NCBI RefSeq assembly: GCF_021653975.1
Contig: NZ_JAJKFK010000010.1
Coordinates: forward strand, 124,001-188,000
Origin: Amycolatopsis sp. GM8
GTDB lineage: Bacteria > Actinomycetota > Actinomycetes > Mycobacteriales > Pseudonocardiaceae
Direction of reading: 5' to 3'
Length of the DNA stretch: 64,000 nt
The notes under the pieces were generated by a model, which saw nothing but the letters and a program-made list of their open reading frames with translations, searched no databases and had not been told where the DNA came from. Positions 17,372-26,722 of the stretch are shown here, piece by piece. The number at the start of each line of letters is the position of its first letter. Position 1 is the first letter of the stretch. The position numbers and the translations under genes are program-made.

Positions 17372-18460
17372 GTGGCCGGAACCGCACAGGGTCCAGGCGC
17401 CCGATCCGACGTCCGCCCCGACGTCCCAGAGACCCACAACGAGAGCGCCGCCGCGATGTCGCCGAGCGCGCAGTCCCGGTTCCCGATCCCCGACACGGCG
17501 GCGCTGACGCTGCTCGGCTCCCGCGACGAGAACCTCCGCATGGCCGAGGACCTGCTCGAAGCCGATGTCCACGTGCGCGGCAACGAGGTCACCATCACCG
17601 GCGCGCCCGCCGACGTCGCCTTCGCCGAACGGGTCTTCGCGGAGCTGGTCACCCTCGCCGAGCGCGGCCAGCAGGTCGGCCCCGACACCGTGCGCCGCAC
17701 CGTGGGCATGCTCTCGGCCGGCGGCAAGGAGTCGCCCGCCGAAGTGCTCAGCATGGACATCCTGTCCCGGCGCGGGCGCACCATCCGGCCCAAGACGCTC
17801 AACCAGAAGCGCTATGTCGACGCGATCGACAAGCACACGATCGTCTTCGGCATCGGCCCCGCCGGCACCGGCAAGACGTACCTCGCGATGGCGAAGGCCG
17901 TGCAGGCGCTGCAGGCCAAGCAGGTCACCCGCATCATCCTGACCCGCCCGGCCGTCGAAGCGGGTGAGCGGCTCGGGTTCCTGCCCGGCACGCTGTCCGA
18001 GAAGATCGACCCGTACCTGCGGCCGCTGTACGACGCGCTGCACGACATGGTCGACCCGGACTCGATCCCGCGGCTCATCCAGGCCGGCACCATCGAGATC
18101 GCGCCGCTGGCGTACATGCGCGGCCGCACCCTGAACGACGCGTTCATCATCCTCGACGAGGCGCAGAACACCACGCCCGAGCAGATGAAGATGTTCCTGA
18201 CCCGGCTCGGTTTCAACTCGAAGATCGTGGTCACCGGTGACATCACTCAGGTCGACCTGCCCACCGGGCAGCGCAGCGGCCTGCGCGTCGTGCGGGAGAT
18301 CCTCGACGGCGTCGACGACCTGCACTTCGCGCAGCTCACCAGCCAGGACGTGGTCCGGCACCGGCTGGTCGCGGATATCGTGGACGCCTACGAGAAGTGG
18401 CAGGCCGTGCAGGACGCCGACCCGACCAACGGCTGGAAAGGCCGCCAGCAGCAGTCATGA
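17372..18460 (+). CDS. phoH: PhoH family ATPase
   Basis: A 362-residue PhoH-like P-loop ATPase. Walker A GPAGTGKT is at about residues 162-169 and the Walker B-like acidic motif appears as [12 protein letters not shown]. An N-terminal ~130-residue region with a KH-like pattern ([12 protein letters not shown]) precedes it. The protein is thought to act with YbeY in RNA metabolism. GTG 17372 is the first start in the frame with a plausible upstream region. The stop overlaps the ybeY start as ATGA, showing translational coupling; the same pair exists across actinobacteria. Confidence 0.95.
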   Translation: MAGTAQGPGARSDVRPDVPETHNESAAAMSPSAQSRFPIPDTAALTLLGSRDENLRMAEDLLEADVHVRGNEVTITGAPADVAFAERVFAELVTLAERGQQVGPDTVRRTVGMLSAGGKESPAEVLSMDILSRRGRTIRPKTLNQKRYVDAIDKHTIVFGIGPAGTGKTYLAMAKAVQALQAKQVTRIILTRPAVEAGERLGFLPGTLSEKIDPYLRPLYDALHDMVDPDSIPRLIQAGTIEIAPLAYMRGRTLNDAFIILDEAQNTTPEQMKMFLTRLGFNSKIVVTGDITQVDLPTGQRSGLRVVREILDGVDDLHFAQLTSQDVVRHRLVADIVDAYEKWQAVQDADPTNGWKGRQQQS

Positions 18461-19014
18461 GTATCGAAATCGCCAACGAGTCGGGGATGGCGGTGGACGA
18501 GACGTCCCTCGTCTCCGCCGCCCGGTTCGCCCTGGACCGCATGGAGGTCAGCCCGCTCGCCGAACTGTCGGTGGTGCTGGTGACCCTGGACGTGATGTCG
18601 GACCTGCACGTCCGCTGGATGGACCTGCCGGGGCCCACCGACGTGATGGCCTTCCCGATGGACGAGCTGGACTCCGCCCGCCGCCCGGACGCCGGGGACA
18701 CCTCGCCCGCGCTGCTGGGCGACATCGTGCTGTGCCCGGCGTTCGCGAAGGACCAGGCCCGCCAGGCCGGGCACCCGCTGATGGACGAGCTGTTCCTGCT
18801 CACCGTGCACGGCGTGCTGCACCTGCTCGGCTACGACCACGCGGAACCGGCCGAGGAACGTGAGATGTTCGCGCTGCAGAAGCGGATCCTCGCCGACTTC
18901 AAGGTCGCGATGTCGGCGGCGAAGCGGCGGGACGCGCAGCGCACCAACGACGACCGCCTGCTGGGCGCGGCCGGGCTGGACGCCACTCTGCACGACCGAG
19001 TGGACGACAACTAG
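18457..19014 (+). CDS. ybeY: Endoribonuclease YbeY (rRNA maturation)
   Basis: A 185-residue metalloprotein for 16S rRNA 3'-end maturation and ribosome quality control. The zinc motif [11 protein letters not shown] (His-x3-His-x5-His) is intact near residues 116-126, and the conserved [11 protein letters not shown] precedes it. It starts inside the stop of phoH (ATGA) and ends 3 nt before the CBS-domain gene, so it is the middle of a tight operon. The C-terminal ~45 residues after the motif form an actinobacterial extension. Confidence 0.95.
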   Translation: MSIEIANESGMAVDETSLVSAARFALDRMEVSPLAELSVVLVTLDVMSDLHVRWMDLPGPTDVMAFPMDELDSARRPDAGDTSPALLGDIVLCPAFAKDQARQAGHPLMDELFLLTVHGVLHLLGYDHAEPAEEREMFALQKRILADFKVAMSAAKRRDAQRTNDDRLLGAAGLDATLHDRVDDN

Positions 19015-19017
19015 CCG

Positions 19018-20343
19018 ATGGCGAGCTCCACCTCCCTGCTGGTGATCGCCGTCGCGCTGGTCCTGCTCGGTGGGGTGTTCGCCGCGGCCGACGCCGCGGT
19101 CAGCACCGTGTCACCGGCCCGGGTCGACGGGCTGATCCGGCTGGGCCGCCCCGGCGCCCGCCAGCTCGCGGCCGTCGTCGCCGAACGCCGCCGGCACATC
19201 AACCTGCTGCTGTTGCTGCGGATGATCTGCGAGCTCACCGCGACCGTGCTGGTCACGGTGGTGTTCCTGCGCTGGATCTCGCCCGAGTGGGCGGCCGTCG
19301 TGGTCGCGGCGGCCGTGATGACCGTGGTCAGCTATGTGCTCATCGGGGTCGGCCCGCGCACCGTCGGCCGCCAGCACCCGTACCGGGTCGGCGCGGCCGT
19401 GGCCGGTGTGGTGCGGGTGCTCGGCACCGTGCTGGGCCCGCTGTCCCGCCTGCTGATCCTGGTCGGCAACGCCATCACGCCGGGCAAGGGCTTCCGCGAA
19501 GGGCCGTTCAGCTCCGAGATCGAGCTGCGCGAGCTGGTCGACCTGGCGCAGGAGCGCGGCGTGGTGGAACCGGCCGAGCGGGAGATGATCCACTCGGTGT
19601 TCGAGCTGGGCGACACCGTGGCGCGCGAGGTGATGGTGCCGCGCACCGAGATCGTCTGGATCGAGCGGGCCAAGACCGTCCGGCAGGCGCTGGCCCTGTC
19701 GCTGCGCACCGGGTTCACCCGGATCCCGGTGATCGACGAGTCCGTCGACGACATCGTCGGCGTGCTGAACCTCAAGGACCTGGTGCAGGCCGCGCTCGAC
19801 GACGGGGCCGCGAAACCCGTCGCGGACCTGATGTACCCGGCCACGTTCGTGCCCGACTCCAAGCGCCTCGACGACCTGCTGCGCGACATGCAGCGTTCGC
19901 ACAACCACATGGCGATCGCGGTCGACGAGTACGGCGGCACCGCCGGCCTGCTGACGATCGAGGACATCCTGGAGGAGATCGTCGGCGAGATCACCGACGA
20001 GTCCGACCAGGAGGAACGCCCGCCGGTCGAGCATCTCGAGGACGGCTCGATCCGGGTCTCGGCGCGGCTGGGTGTCGACGACCTGGGCGAGCTCTTCGGC
20101 ATCGAGCTGTCGGAACATGACGTCGAGACCGTCGGCGGGCTGCTCGCGCAGCAGCTCGGGCGGGTGCCGCTGCCGGGCGCGGAGGCGGAGGTCGACGGGC
20201 TGCACCTGAGTGCCGAGGGCGGCAAGGACCGCCGGGGCCGGATGCGGATCACGACGGTGGTGGCGCGCGCCGTGGCCGGAGCGGCGGAACGTAAGGTTCG
20301 TAACGGCGATGAGGAACGTGACGGGAGTATCGAGGATGTCTGA
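19018..20343 (+). CDS. Hemolysin-type CorC/HlyC family membrane protein with CBS domains
   Basis: A 441-residue protein with an N-terminal DUF21/CNNM transmembrane region (about three to four helices in residues 1-140), two CBS domains ([17 protein letters not shown]... and [28 protein letters not shown]) and a C-terminal CorC/HlyC domain. Proteins of this family are linked to magnesium or cobalt efflux. It lies 3 nt after ybeY and overlaps the next gene by 8 nt, in the conserved order also found in mycobacteria. Confidence 0.92.
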   Translation: MASSTSLLVIAVALVLLGGVFAAADAAVSTVSPARVDGLIRLGRPGARQLAAVVAERRRHINLLLLLRMICELTATVLVTVVFLRWISPEWAAVVVAAAVMTVVSYVLIGVGPRTVGRQHPYRVGAAVAGVVRVLGTVLGPLSRLLILVGNAITPGKGFREGPFSSEIELRELVDLAQERGVVEPAEREMIHSVFELGDTVAREVMVPRTEIVWIERAKTVRQALALSLRTGFTRIPVIDESVDDIVGVLNLKDLVQAALDDGAAKPVADLMYPATFVPDSKRLDDLLRDMQRSHNHMAIAVDEYGGTAGLLTIEDILEEIVGEITDESDQEERPPVEHLEDGSIRVSARLGVDDLGELFGIELSEHDVETVGGLLAQQLGRVPLPGAEAEVDGLHLSAEGGKDRRGRMRITTVVARAVAGAAERKVRNGDEERDGSIEDV

Positions 20344-20668
20344 GCTGGCGCCGGAAGACGAGAAGATCGTGATTCTCGCCCGATCGGCCCGCGCGCGCAC
20401 GCAGGCCGCCGAGGGCGCCGCGGTGCGGGACACCGACGGCCGCACCTACGCGGCCACCACCGTCGCGCTGCCTTCGTTCCAGGTCACCGCGTTGCAGGCG
20501 GCGATCGCCGCGGCGGTGTCCAGCGGGGCGGAAGGCCTGGAGGCCGCGGCGGTCGTCACGGCCGGTCCGGTCGACGACGCGTCGGTGCGTGCTGTCCGCG
20601 ACCTGGCCGCGGCGGCGCCGATCTTCCGGGCGGATTTCAAGGGCGACGTCCAGGAAGTGTTGCGGTGA
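20336..20668 (+). CDS. Cytidine-deaminase-like protein lacking zinc ligands
   Basis: A 110-residue protein in the position of the Rv2365c-type conserved gene between the CorC-like gene and era. The layout [31 protein letters not shown] follows the cytidine-deaminase fold, but the CAE zinc/catalytic motif is replaced by TAL and no PCxxC motif is present. It is therefore unlikely to deaminate; a binding or structural role is more likely (inference). The start ATG 20336 overlaps the previous gene and the end overlaps era as GTGA. Confidence 0.75.
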   Translation: MSELAPEDEKIVILARSARARTQAAEGAAVRDTDGRTYAATTVALPSFQVTALQAAIAAAVSSGAEGLEAAAVVTAGPVDDASVRAVRDLAAAAPIFRADFKGDVQEVLR

Positions 20669-21558
20669 CGCATCGTTCCGGCTTCGCGTGCTTCGTCGGC
20701 CGGCCCAACGCCGGCAAGTCGACCCTGACGAACGCGCTCGTCGGCACCAAGATCGCGATCACGTCCAGCAAGCCGCAGACGACCCGGCACGCGATCCGCG
20801 GCATCGTGCACCGGCCCGACGCGCAACTGGTCATTGTGGACACTCCCGGCCTGCACCGGCCGCGCACGGTGCTCGGCGAGCGGCTCAACGACGTCGTGTA
20901 CTCGACCTGGTCCGAAGTGGACGTCGTCGGATTCTGCGTGCCCGCCAACGAAAAGGTCGGCCCCGGCGACCGGTTCATCGCGGGCGAGCTGCGCAAGATC
21001 GCGAAGCGCACGCCCGTCGTCGGCGTCGTCACGAAGACCGATCTCGCCGACCGGAAGCAGATCGCCGATCAGTTGCTGGCGCTGCAAGAGGTGATGGAGT
21101 TCGCCGAGCTGATCCCGGTGTCCGCTGTGGACGGTTTCCAGGTGAAGCAGCTCGAGGATCTGTTGGTGGCGCGGCTTCCCGAAGGCCCGCAGCTGTATCC
21201 GGACGGGGATCTGACCGACGAGCCCGAGCAGACGCTCGTCGCCGAGCTGATCCGCGAGGCCGCGCTGGAAGGCGTGCGGGACGAGCTGCCGCACTCGATC
21301 GCCGTGACGGTCGAGGAGATGCTGCCCCGCGAAGGCCGGGACGATCTGCTGGACGTGCACGCGTTCCTGTACGTCGAGCGGCCGAGCCAGAAGGGCATCA
21401 TCCTGGGGCACAAGGGTGAACGGCTGCGCACGGTCGGCTCCGAGGCGCGCCGGCACATCGAGGCCCTGCTCGGCACGAAGGTGTACCTCGATCTGCACGT
21501 CAAGGTCGCCAAGGACTGGCAGCGCGACCCCAAGCAACTGCGCCGCCTGGGTTTCTGA
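20665..21558 (+). CDS. era: GTPase Era
   Basis: A 297-residue GTPase that binds 16S rRNA during 30S assembly. G1 is GRPNAGKS (residues 12-19), switch II has DTPGLHRPR, and G4 appears as TKTD. The C-terminal KH domain carries GIILGHKGERLRTVG. The GTG start overlaps the preceding stop (GTGA). Length is the family standard. The 3' flank holds a 3 x 21-bp tandem repeat before recO. Confidence 0.96.
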   Translation: MTHRSGFACFVGRPNAGKSTLTNALVGTKIAITSSKPQTTRHAIRGIVHRPDAQLVIVDTPGLHRPRTVLGERLNDVVYSTWSEVDVVGFCVPANEKVGPGDRFIAGELRKIAKRTPVVGVVTKTDLADRKQIADQLLALQEVMEFAELIPVSAVDGFQVKQLEDLLVARLPEGPQLYPDGDLTDEPEQTLVAELIREAALEGVRDELPHSIAVTVEEMLPREGRDDLLDVHAFLYVERPSQKGIILGHKGERLRTVGSEARRHIEALLGTKVYLDLHVKVAKDWQRDPKQLRRLGF

Positions 21559-21567
21559 CGCGCACGC

Positions 21568-21630
21568 GTGTTCGCCCGCCACGTCGCCGTGTTTGCCCGC
21601 CACGTCGGTGAGTTTGCCCGCCACGATGCC
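21568..21630 (+). repeat. Tandem repeat, 3 units of 21 bp (TTTGCCCGCCACG core)
   Basis: Three consecutive units start at 21568, 21589 and 21610 and share GTTYGCCCGCCACG. They fill nearly all the space between the era stop and recO. The reverse complement of the core (GCAAAC) is repeated with the same 21-bp spacing at 38063-38311. Confidence 0.8.
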
Positions 21631-21664
21631 GGGTTTTGTCGGTGGGAGATGAGAGGATGTGCCC

Positions 21665-22420
21665 GTGAGCCTTTATCGCGACACCGGTGTGGTGCTGCGG
21701 GTGCACAAGCTCGGTGAGGCCGACCGGATCATCACCCTGCTCACCCGCCGGCACGGCAAGGTGCGCGCCGTCGCCAAGGGCGTGCGCCGCACCACCTCGC
21801 GGTTCGGCGCGCGGCTGGAGCCGTTCGGCCATGTCGACGTGCAGTTCTACACCGGCCGCACGCTCGACGTGATCACCCAGGTGCAGACCGTGGACGCGTT
21901 CGCGCTGCCGCTGGTCGGCGACTACCAGCGCTACACCGCGGCCAGCGCGATCGCCGAGACGGCCGACCGGCTCACGGCCGAGGAGGGCGAGCCGGCGGTC
22001 CGGCTGTACCTGCTGGTCACCGGTGCGCTGCGGGCGCTCGCCGACGGGCAGCGGGACGCCTCCCTCGTGCTCGACGCGTTTCTGTTGCGCGCCATGGCTT
22101 TCGCGGGCTGGGCGCCCGCCATCACCGAATGCGCGCGCTGCGGCCTGCCCGGCCCGCACACGGCGTTCAGCGTGCCGGCGGGTGGCTCGCTGTGCGGCAA
22201 CTGCCGGGCGCCGGGGTCGGTGCGTCCCGCACCCGAGGTGCTGGTGCTGCTGGAGGCGCTGCTGCACGGCGACTGGGAGATCGCGGAGGCGTCGGTCCAG
22301 GGCGCCCGCCGCGACGCGAGCGGTCTCGTCGCGGCCCACCTGCAGTGGCACCTCGAACGACAACTGCGGTCACTGCCGCTGGTGGAGCGGCGCCCCCGGG
22401 AAGTCGCCGTCAAGAGCTAG
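21665..22420 (+). CDS. recO: DNA repair protein RecO
   Basis: A 251-residue recombination mediator that loads RecA with RecR. The N-terminal OB fold starts SLYRDTGVVLRVHKLGEADRIITLL and is followed by GVRRTTSRFGARLEPF. The zinc finger is CARCG...CGNCR near residues 155-180. GTG 21665 is preferred over GTG 21659 because GAGAGGA lies 7 nt upstream and because it gives the usual S-L-Y-R start. The C-terminus after LPLVERR is slightly shorter than in the mycobacterial protein. Confidence 0.94.
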   Translation: MSLYRDTGVVLRVHKLGEADRIITLLTRRHGKVRAVAKGVRRTTSRFGARLEPFGHVDVQFYTGRTLDVITQVQTVDAFALPLVGDYQRYTAASAIAETADRLTAEEGEPAVRLYLLVTGALRALADGQRDASLVLDAFLLRAMAFAGWAPAITECARCGLPGPHTAFSVPAGGSLCGNCRAPGSVRPAPEVLVLLEALLHGDWEIAEASVQGARRDASGLVAAHLQWHLERQLRSLPLVERRPREVAVKS

Positions 22421-22492
22421 GTTCGGTTTCCCAAGCGGGGCGGAGCCGCTCGCCCTGGGCCGTCAGCTCGCCTGGCTGTCCGCCACCTCTCT

Positions 22493-23365
22493 CTAGGCCG
22501 GGCGCTCCCGCACCTGCCCGACGCCCGCCCAGTAGAACGGGCGGACCGCGGCCGAATCGAGTTCGGGGAACAGCACGTCCGGGGTGTCCGGGCGCCACTC
22601 GGTCAGGTGCACGATGCCCGGTTCCACCGGCGCGAAGTTCGCGAACCACGAACCGAACTCCGCCTTGTCACGCAGCCAGGCCGGGTTCTGCGTGTTCCGG
22701 TAGGACTCCGCCAGCGCGCTGATCTGGGCCGCGCCTTCGGCCGGGGCGTCGTCGGTGGTGATGTGGCTGGCCGCGAGCCAGCTGCCCGGGGCGAGCCGGC
22801 GCCGGTAGCTTTCCAGCACGCCGGGCACGTTGTCCGCGCCGCCCACGAAGTGCAGCACGGACACCATCAGCACGCACACCGGCTTGGTGAAGTCCAGCAG
22901 CCGCCGGGTGGTCTCGTGTTCGCACACGACCTCGGGTTCGCGCAGGTCCGCCCGCACGATCCCGGCCCAGCCCGTGGCGTCCTGCTGGTCCAGTATCAAC
23001 TCCGAATGCGCGACCGCGACCGCCTCGTAGTCGACGTACACCACCCGCGTGTCCGTCTCGTCGCCCGCGTGCTGCCGCACGATCTCGTGCACGTTGCCGG
23101 CCGTCGGCACCCCGGAGCCCAGGTCCAGGAACTGGGTGATGCCGGCGTCCAGCGCCGCGCGCACCACCCGGCCCAGCCACTGCCGGTTCGACATGGCCAG
23201 CGGTTTGATCAGCGGGAACTGCTTGTCCGCCTGCTCGCCGAAATGCCGGTCGACGGCGTAGTTGTTGGTCCCGCCCAGGTACCAGTCGTAGATCCGGGCC
23301 GTGCTCGGCCGGTCCAGGTCGACCTCGGCCGGCGCCGCCGGTGCCCGTTCGCCATCGGCACTCAC
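22493..23365 (-). CDS. SAM-dependent methyltransferase (Methyltransf_19 / DUF574 family)
   Basis: A 290-residue actinobacterial methyltransferase-like protein. The family opening RPSTARIYDWYLGGTNNYAVD is present, followed by QFLDLGSGVPTAGNVHE as the SAM-binding motif I and VVYVDYEAVAVAHS as motif II. GTG 23365 is chosen because GGGAG lies 7 nt upstream; ATG 23398 would add an atypical 11 residues. It is inserted on the opposite strand between recO and uppS, which are normally close, so it is probably a lineage-specific insertion. The methyl acceptor is unknown. Confidence 0.88.
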   Translation of the reverse strand: MSADGERAPAAPAEVDLDRPSTARIYDWYLGGTNNYAVDRHFGEQADKQFPLIKPLAMSNRQWLGRVVRAALDAGITQFLDLGSGVPTAGNVHEIVRQHAGDETDTRVVYVDYEAVAVAHSELILDQQDATGWAGIVRADLREPEVVCEHETTRRLLDFTKPVCVLMVSVLHFVGGADNVPGVLESYRRRLAPGSWLAASHITTDDAPAEGAAQISALAESYRNTQNPAWLRDKAEFGSWFANFAPVEPGIVHLTEWRPDTPDVLFPELDSAAVRPFYWAGVGQVRERPA

Positions 23366-23489
23366 AAATCGCTCCCTACCGCCGCACATCCCCACCACTG
23401 CCCACGTAGGGTAGCGATGCGGCCGTCGGACGGGCCTCGCGCATGGGTACTGTCGGGTCGCGAAACCGAGCTATGGAGGCGAATCGACG

Positions 23490-24299
23490 GTGCTGCGCAA
23501 GGGACGTCCGGTCACCGTGGCCCAGCGGGCACCGGACCCGCACCCGTCCGGCGAGCGGCCGCCCGAGATCCCCGCGGAGCTGGTGCCCAACCACGTCGCC
23601 CTGGTCATGGACGGCAACGGCCGCTGGGCCAACCAGCGCGGCCTGCCGCGGATCGAGGGGCACAAGCGCGGCGAGGCCGTGATGATCGACGTGGCCAGCG
23701 GCGCGGTCGAGCTGGGCGTGAAATGGCTTTCGGTGTACGCGTTCTCGACGGAGAACTGGAAGCGCAGCCCCGACGAGGTGCGTTTCCTGATGGGCTTCAA
23801 CCGCGACACGATCCGCCGCCAGGTCGACTACCTCGGCTCGATCGGGGTGCGCATCCGCTGGGCCGGGCGCACACCGAAGCTCTGGCGCAGCGTCATCAAG
23901 GAGCTGCAGGCCGCCGAGGAGAAGACGAAGCACAACACGCTGCTCAACATGACGATGTGCGTGAACTACGGCGGCCGGGCCGAGATCGGCGACGCCGCGC
24001 GGCGGATCGCGCAACTCGTGGCCGAGGGCAAGATCAACCCGGACAAGGTCGACGAGAAGATGCTGGCGAAGTACCTGTACCAGCCCGAAATGCCGGACGT
24101 GGACCTGTTCCTGCGGCCCTCCGGCGAGCTGCGCACGTCGAACTTCATGCTGTGGCAGTCGGCCTACGCCGAGTTCGTCTTCCAGGACACCCTGTTCCCC
24201 GACTTCGACCGGCGCCAACTGTGGGCGGCGTGCCTGGAGTTCGCCAAGCGGGACCGCCGGTTCGGTGCCGCCGTCGACGCCGCGAAAGGTGCCTCATGA
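23490..24299 (+). CDS. uppS: Isoprenyl (cis-prenyl) diphosphate synthase UppS
   Basis: A 269-residue cis-prenyltransferase that makes the C50/C55 polyprenyl diphosphate lipid carrier for peptidoglycan and arabinogalactan. The catalytic segment [13 protein letters not shown] is near residues 35-47, the [12 protein letters not shown] and [21 protein letters not shown] motifs follow. GTG 23490 has GGAGG 10 nt upstream. Its stop overlaps the next gene as ATGA. Position matches mycobacterial uppS near recO. Confidence 0.95.
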   Translation: MLRKGRPVTVAQRAPDPHPSGERPPEIPAELVPNHVALVMDGNGRWANQRGLPRIEGHKRGEAVMIDVASGAVELGVKWLSVYAFSTENWKRSPDEVRFLMGFNRDTIRRQVDYLGSIGVRIRWAGRTPKLWRSVIKELQAAEEKTKHNTLLNMTMCVNYGGRAEIGDAARRIAQLVAEGKINPDKVDEKMLAKYLYQPEMPDVDLFLRPSGELRTSNFMLWQSAYAEFVFQDTLFPDFDRRQLWAACLEFAKRDRRFGAAVDAAKGAS

Positions 24300-24709
24300 C
24301 AACCGAAGCCGCGGACACCGCGGAGCTGCTGGGCCGCGCGCGTGCCGCGCTGGAGCGCTACCTGGAGGTGCACGTCGACGACGACGGCGCGCTGACGTTC
24401 GCGCACGCCGGGGTGCCGGGGGTCATCCAGTCGACCCAGCTCGCCGAGGGGCTCACGGTGCTGAGCCTGACCTGTGTCGTGGCCTGGGACCTGCCCGACA
24501 AGCCCGGGCTCGCGGCGTCGGCGGCCGAGCGCGCGGGCGAGGGCCTGTTCGGCACGCTCGGCGTCACGCACACCGAGCGTGGTCTGGACCTGACACTGCG
24601 GTACGCGTTTCCCGCGCAGGGACTGGACATCCCCGCGCTGGGCACGTTGCTGATGCTGGTGATCTCGACGGCGTCACAGCTGCGGGCGGAACTGGTCCCG
24701 GCGGGCTGA
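24296..24709 (+). CDS. YbjN/sensory-domain-like hypothetical protein
   Basis: A 137-residue soluble acidic protein that resembles the type III chaperone-like/YbjN fold (alpha-beta(5)-alpha): an N-terminal helix [12 protein letters not shown], a beta-rich middle and a C-terminal helix [17 protein letters not shown]. It overlaps uppS by 4 nt and is therefore translated with it. No catalytic motif is visible and no function can be assigned. Confidence 0.6.
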   Translation: MTTEAADTAELLGRARAALERYLEVHVDDDGALTFAHAGVPGVIQSTQLAEGLTVLSLTCVVAWDLPDKPGLAASAAERAGEGLFGTLGVTHTERGLDLTLRYAFPAQGLDIPALGTLLMLVISTASQLRAELVPAG

Positions 24710-25031
24710 ACGCGGCTTGCCGAGCGGTGCGGGTGGCGGCCCCTCCCGCCGGCCCACCACCCCTCCTGGACACCCTTCGCGCGGCAGTGTCGCCATCACG
24801 TCGGCGCTGTCCTCGCCAGGAACCACCTCAGAACCCGCAGCGGCGCAAGCTGACAGCGTGGTGAAAAGCGGCTCCGGCGCTTCGAAACATCCCGGTCCCG
24901 GCGGGCTGAGTGTCGGACTCGCGGTCGCGAGTGTCCGACTCGGCGTCGGGAACGTCGGACTCGCGGTCCTGAGCGTCGGACTCGCGGGCGCGGGCCCGGA
25001 CTGTCGGTGGCTGCTGGCATCATCGACGGCT
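24710..25031. other. Intergenic region without a gene, holds 21-bp tandem repeats
   Basis: This 322-bp gap has no convincing gene. Its second half is the 4 x 21-bp array at 24908-24991. The first half has no clear dyad or promoter; the promoter of the YraQ-like gene may lie in 24992-25031. Confidence 0.6.
24908..24991 (+). repeat. Tandem repeat, 4 units of 21 bp (GTCGGACTCG core)
   Basis: Four back-to-back units begin at 24908, 24929, 24950 and 24971 and share the pattern GWRYGTCSGACTCG. Each unit holds a quasi-palindrome (GAGT...ACTC in units 1 and 2). The core differs from the arrays at 21568 and 38063, but the 21-bp period is the same. It ends 40 bp before the YraQ-like start. Confidence 0.8.
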
Positions 25032-26033
25032 GTGAACGTGCTCACCGACCGCCCGCGCGCGAAGCGCCGCCGGATCACCTCGGTCGAGGTGCTCTGCGTG
25101 GTGCTGCTGGTCGCGATCCTCGGGCAGTCGTGGCTGCAGGACGTGCTGAACGTGCCCGCCCTGCGCACCGGCTCGACGATCTTCGTCGCGGTGTGCGTGC
25201 AGGCCCTGCCGTTCCTCGTGCTCGGCGTGCTGATCAGCGGCGCGATCGCCGCGTTCGTGCCGGCCAGGGTGCTGCGGCGGGCGCTGCCCCGCAACACCGC
25301 GGCGGCGGTCGGCGTCGCGGGCCTTGCCGGCGTCGCGCTCCCCGGCTGTGAATGCGCGTCCGTCCCGGTCGCGCGGCGGCTGATGGGGCAGGGCGTCGCC
25401 CCGGCGGCGGCGCTGACGTTCCTGCTCGCCGCGCCCGCCGTGAACCCGGTCGTGCTGGTGGCCACCGCCGTCGCGTTCCCGGGCAGGCCCGAGATGGTGC
25501 TGGCCCGCTTCCTCGGTTCGCTCGCCACGGCCGTCGTGATGGGCTTGCTGTGGGCACGCTGGGGCAAGCTCGGCTGGATCGTCGAGCGCGCGTTGCAGCG
25601 CCTGCCGGACGAGGGGCGCGGCCGCTGGGCGACGTTCGCGGAGATCGCGCGTACGGATCTCGTCGAGGCAGGCGGGTTTCTCGTCCTCGGCGCGTTGATC
25701 TCGGCCGCGCTCAACGTCCTCGTGCCGCCGTCGTGGTTCGCCGTGCTCGGCGGCCAGCTCGTGCTCGGCGTGGTCGTGATGGCGGTGCTCGCGGTCGTGC
25801 TGGCCTTGTGCAGCGAGGCGGACGCGTTCGTCGCGGCTTCGCTGACCGCCCTGCCGCTGCTGCCGAAACTGGTGTTCCTGGTCGTCGGCCCGGCGATCGA
25901 CGTCAAGCTCTTCGCCTTGCAGGCAGGCACGTTCGGGCGTTCGTTCGCGCTGCGTTTCGCGCCAGTGACGTTCGTCGTCGCGGTCGCCTGTGCGCTCGTC
26001 GTCGGCACCCTGCTGATCGGCGGTGCTCGATGA
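25032..26033 (+). CDS. YraQ/DUF318 family predicted permease
   Basis: A 333-residue membrane protein with about eight hydrophobic segments. The conserved cysteine motif PGCECASVPVARRLMGQGV and the helix TFLLAAPAVNPVVLVATA mark the DUF318/YraQ (ArsP-like) permeases. GTG 25032 starts just before a basic N-terminus and the first helix; longer frames run through the tandem repeat. It overlaps the TIGR03943 gene as ATGA and stands next to smtB-zur, so a role in metal or metalloid handling is plausible (inference). Confidence 0.88.
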   Translation: MNVLTDRPRAKRRRITSVEVLCVVLLVAILGQSWLQDVLNVPALRTGSTIFVAVCVQALPFLVLGVLISGAIAAFVPARVLRRALPRNTAAAVGVAGLAGVALPGCECASVPVARRLMGQGVAPAAALTFLLAAPAVNPVVLVATAVAFPGRPEMVLARFLGSLATAVVMGLLWARWGKLGWIVERALQRLPDEGRGRWATFAEIARTDLVEAGGFLVLGALISAALNVLVPPSWFAVLGGQLVLGVVVMAVLAVVLALCSEADAFVAASLTALPLLPKLVFLVVGPAIDVKLFALQAGTFGRSFALRFAPVTFVVAVACALVVGTLLIGGAR

Positions 26034-26722
26034 GGCGCGAGACGCAGAACGTGTTGCTGGTGCTGCTCGGCGGCGCGCTGCTCAAGATCGGCATCAACGG
26101 CGACTACCTGCGTTATGTCAAGCCGTCGCAGCAGGTGTGGGTGATCGCCGGGGGAGCGGTGATGGCCGCGCTCGGCGCGATCGCCATCGTGCGCGACCTG
26201 GTCGCCCGCGGCCGCACGGGCGACGGGCACCACCATCATCTGGCCAGGTCGGCGTGGCTGCTGGTGGTGCCGGTGCTCGCGGTGTTCCTCGTCGCGCCGC
26301 CCGCGCTCGGCTCGGATTCGGTGACCCGCACCGAGGCCCGAGCCCCGGCGCAGAGCCAGGCCGTGTTCCCGCCGCTCCCCGCCGGGGACGTGATCCCGTT
26401 GTCCCTGACCGATTTCGTGACGCGCGCGGGCTGGGATTCCGGTGGTTCGCTCAACGGCCGGACCGTCCGGCTGACCGGGTTCGTCACCCACACCGGCGAT
26501 TCGGTGTTGCTGGCGCGGATGGTCATCACCTGCTGCGCGGCCGACGCGTACCCGCTGAAAGTGCGGATGCTGGGGCCGGCCGGCTACCCGGACGACACAT
26601 GGCTCGACGTGACCGGACAGGTCGTGCCGGGCACCGCGACGAAGGCGAACCGCTTCACGCCGGAGTTCACCGTGCTCTCCGCGAACCGCATCCCGCAGCC
26701 CGCGGATCCCTACGAGGATTGA
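26030..26722 (+). CDS. TIGR03943 family membrane protein (YcgQ-like)
   Basis: A 230-residue protein with two to three N-terminal helices, a cytosolic or loop His cluster (DGHHHHLARSA), another helix, and an extracytoplasmic C-terminal domain with VITCCAADAYPLKVR, the Cys pair typical of the family. YcgQ-like proteins are nearly always paired with YraQ permeases, as here. The last 13 nt overlap the convergent zur gene. The His and Cys residues suit metal binding (inference). Confidence 0.85.
   Translation: MRRETQNVLLVLLGGALLKIGINGDYLRYVKPSQQVWVIAGGAVMAALGAIAIVRDLVARGRTGDGHHHHLARSAWLLVVPVLAVFLVAPPALGSDSVTRTEARAPAQSQAVFPPLPAGDVIPLSLTDFVTRAGWDSGGSLNGRTVRLTGFVTHTGDSVLLARMVITCCAADAYPLKVRMLGPAGYPDDTWLDVTGQVVPGTATKANRFTPEFTVLSANRIPQPADPYED

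Noticed and set aside
24717-25031. N-terminal extension of the YraQ-like protein through the tandem repeat
   Set aside because: The extension is low-complexity Val/Gly/Leu sequence made by the 21-bp repeat; family similarity begins after GTG 25032.
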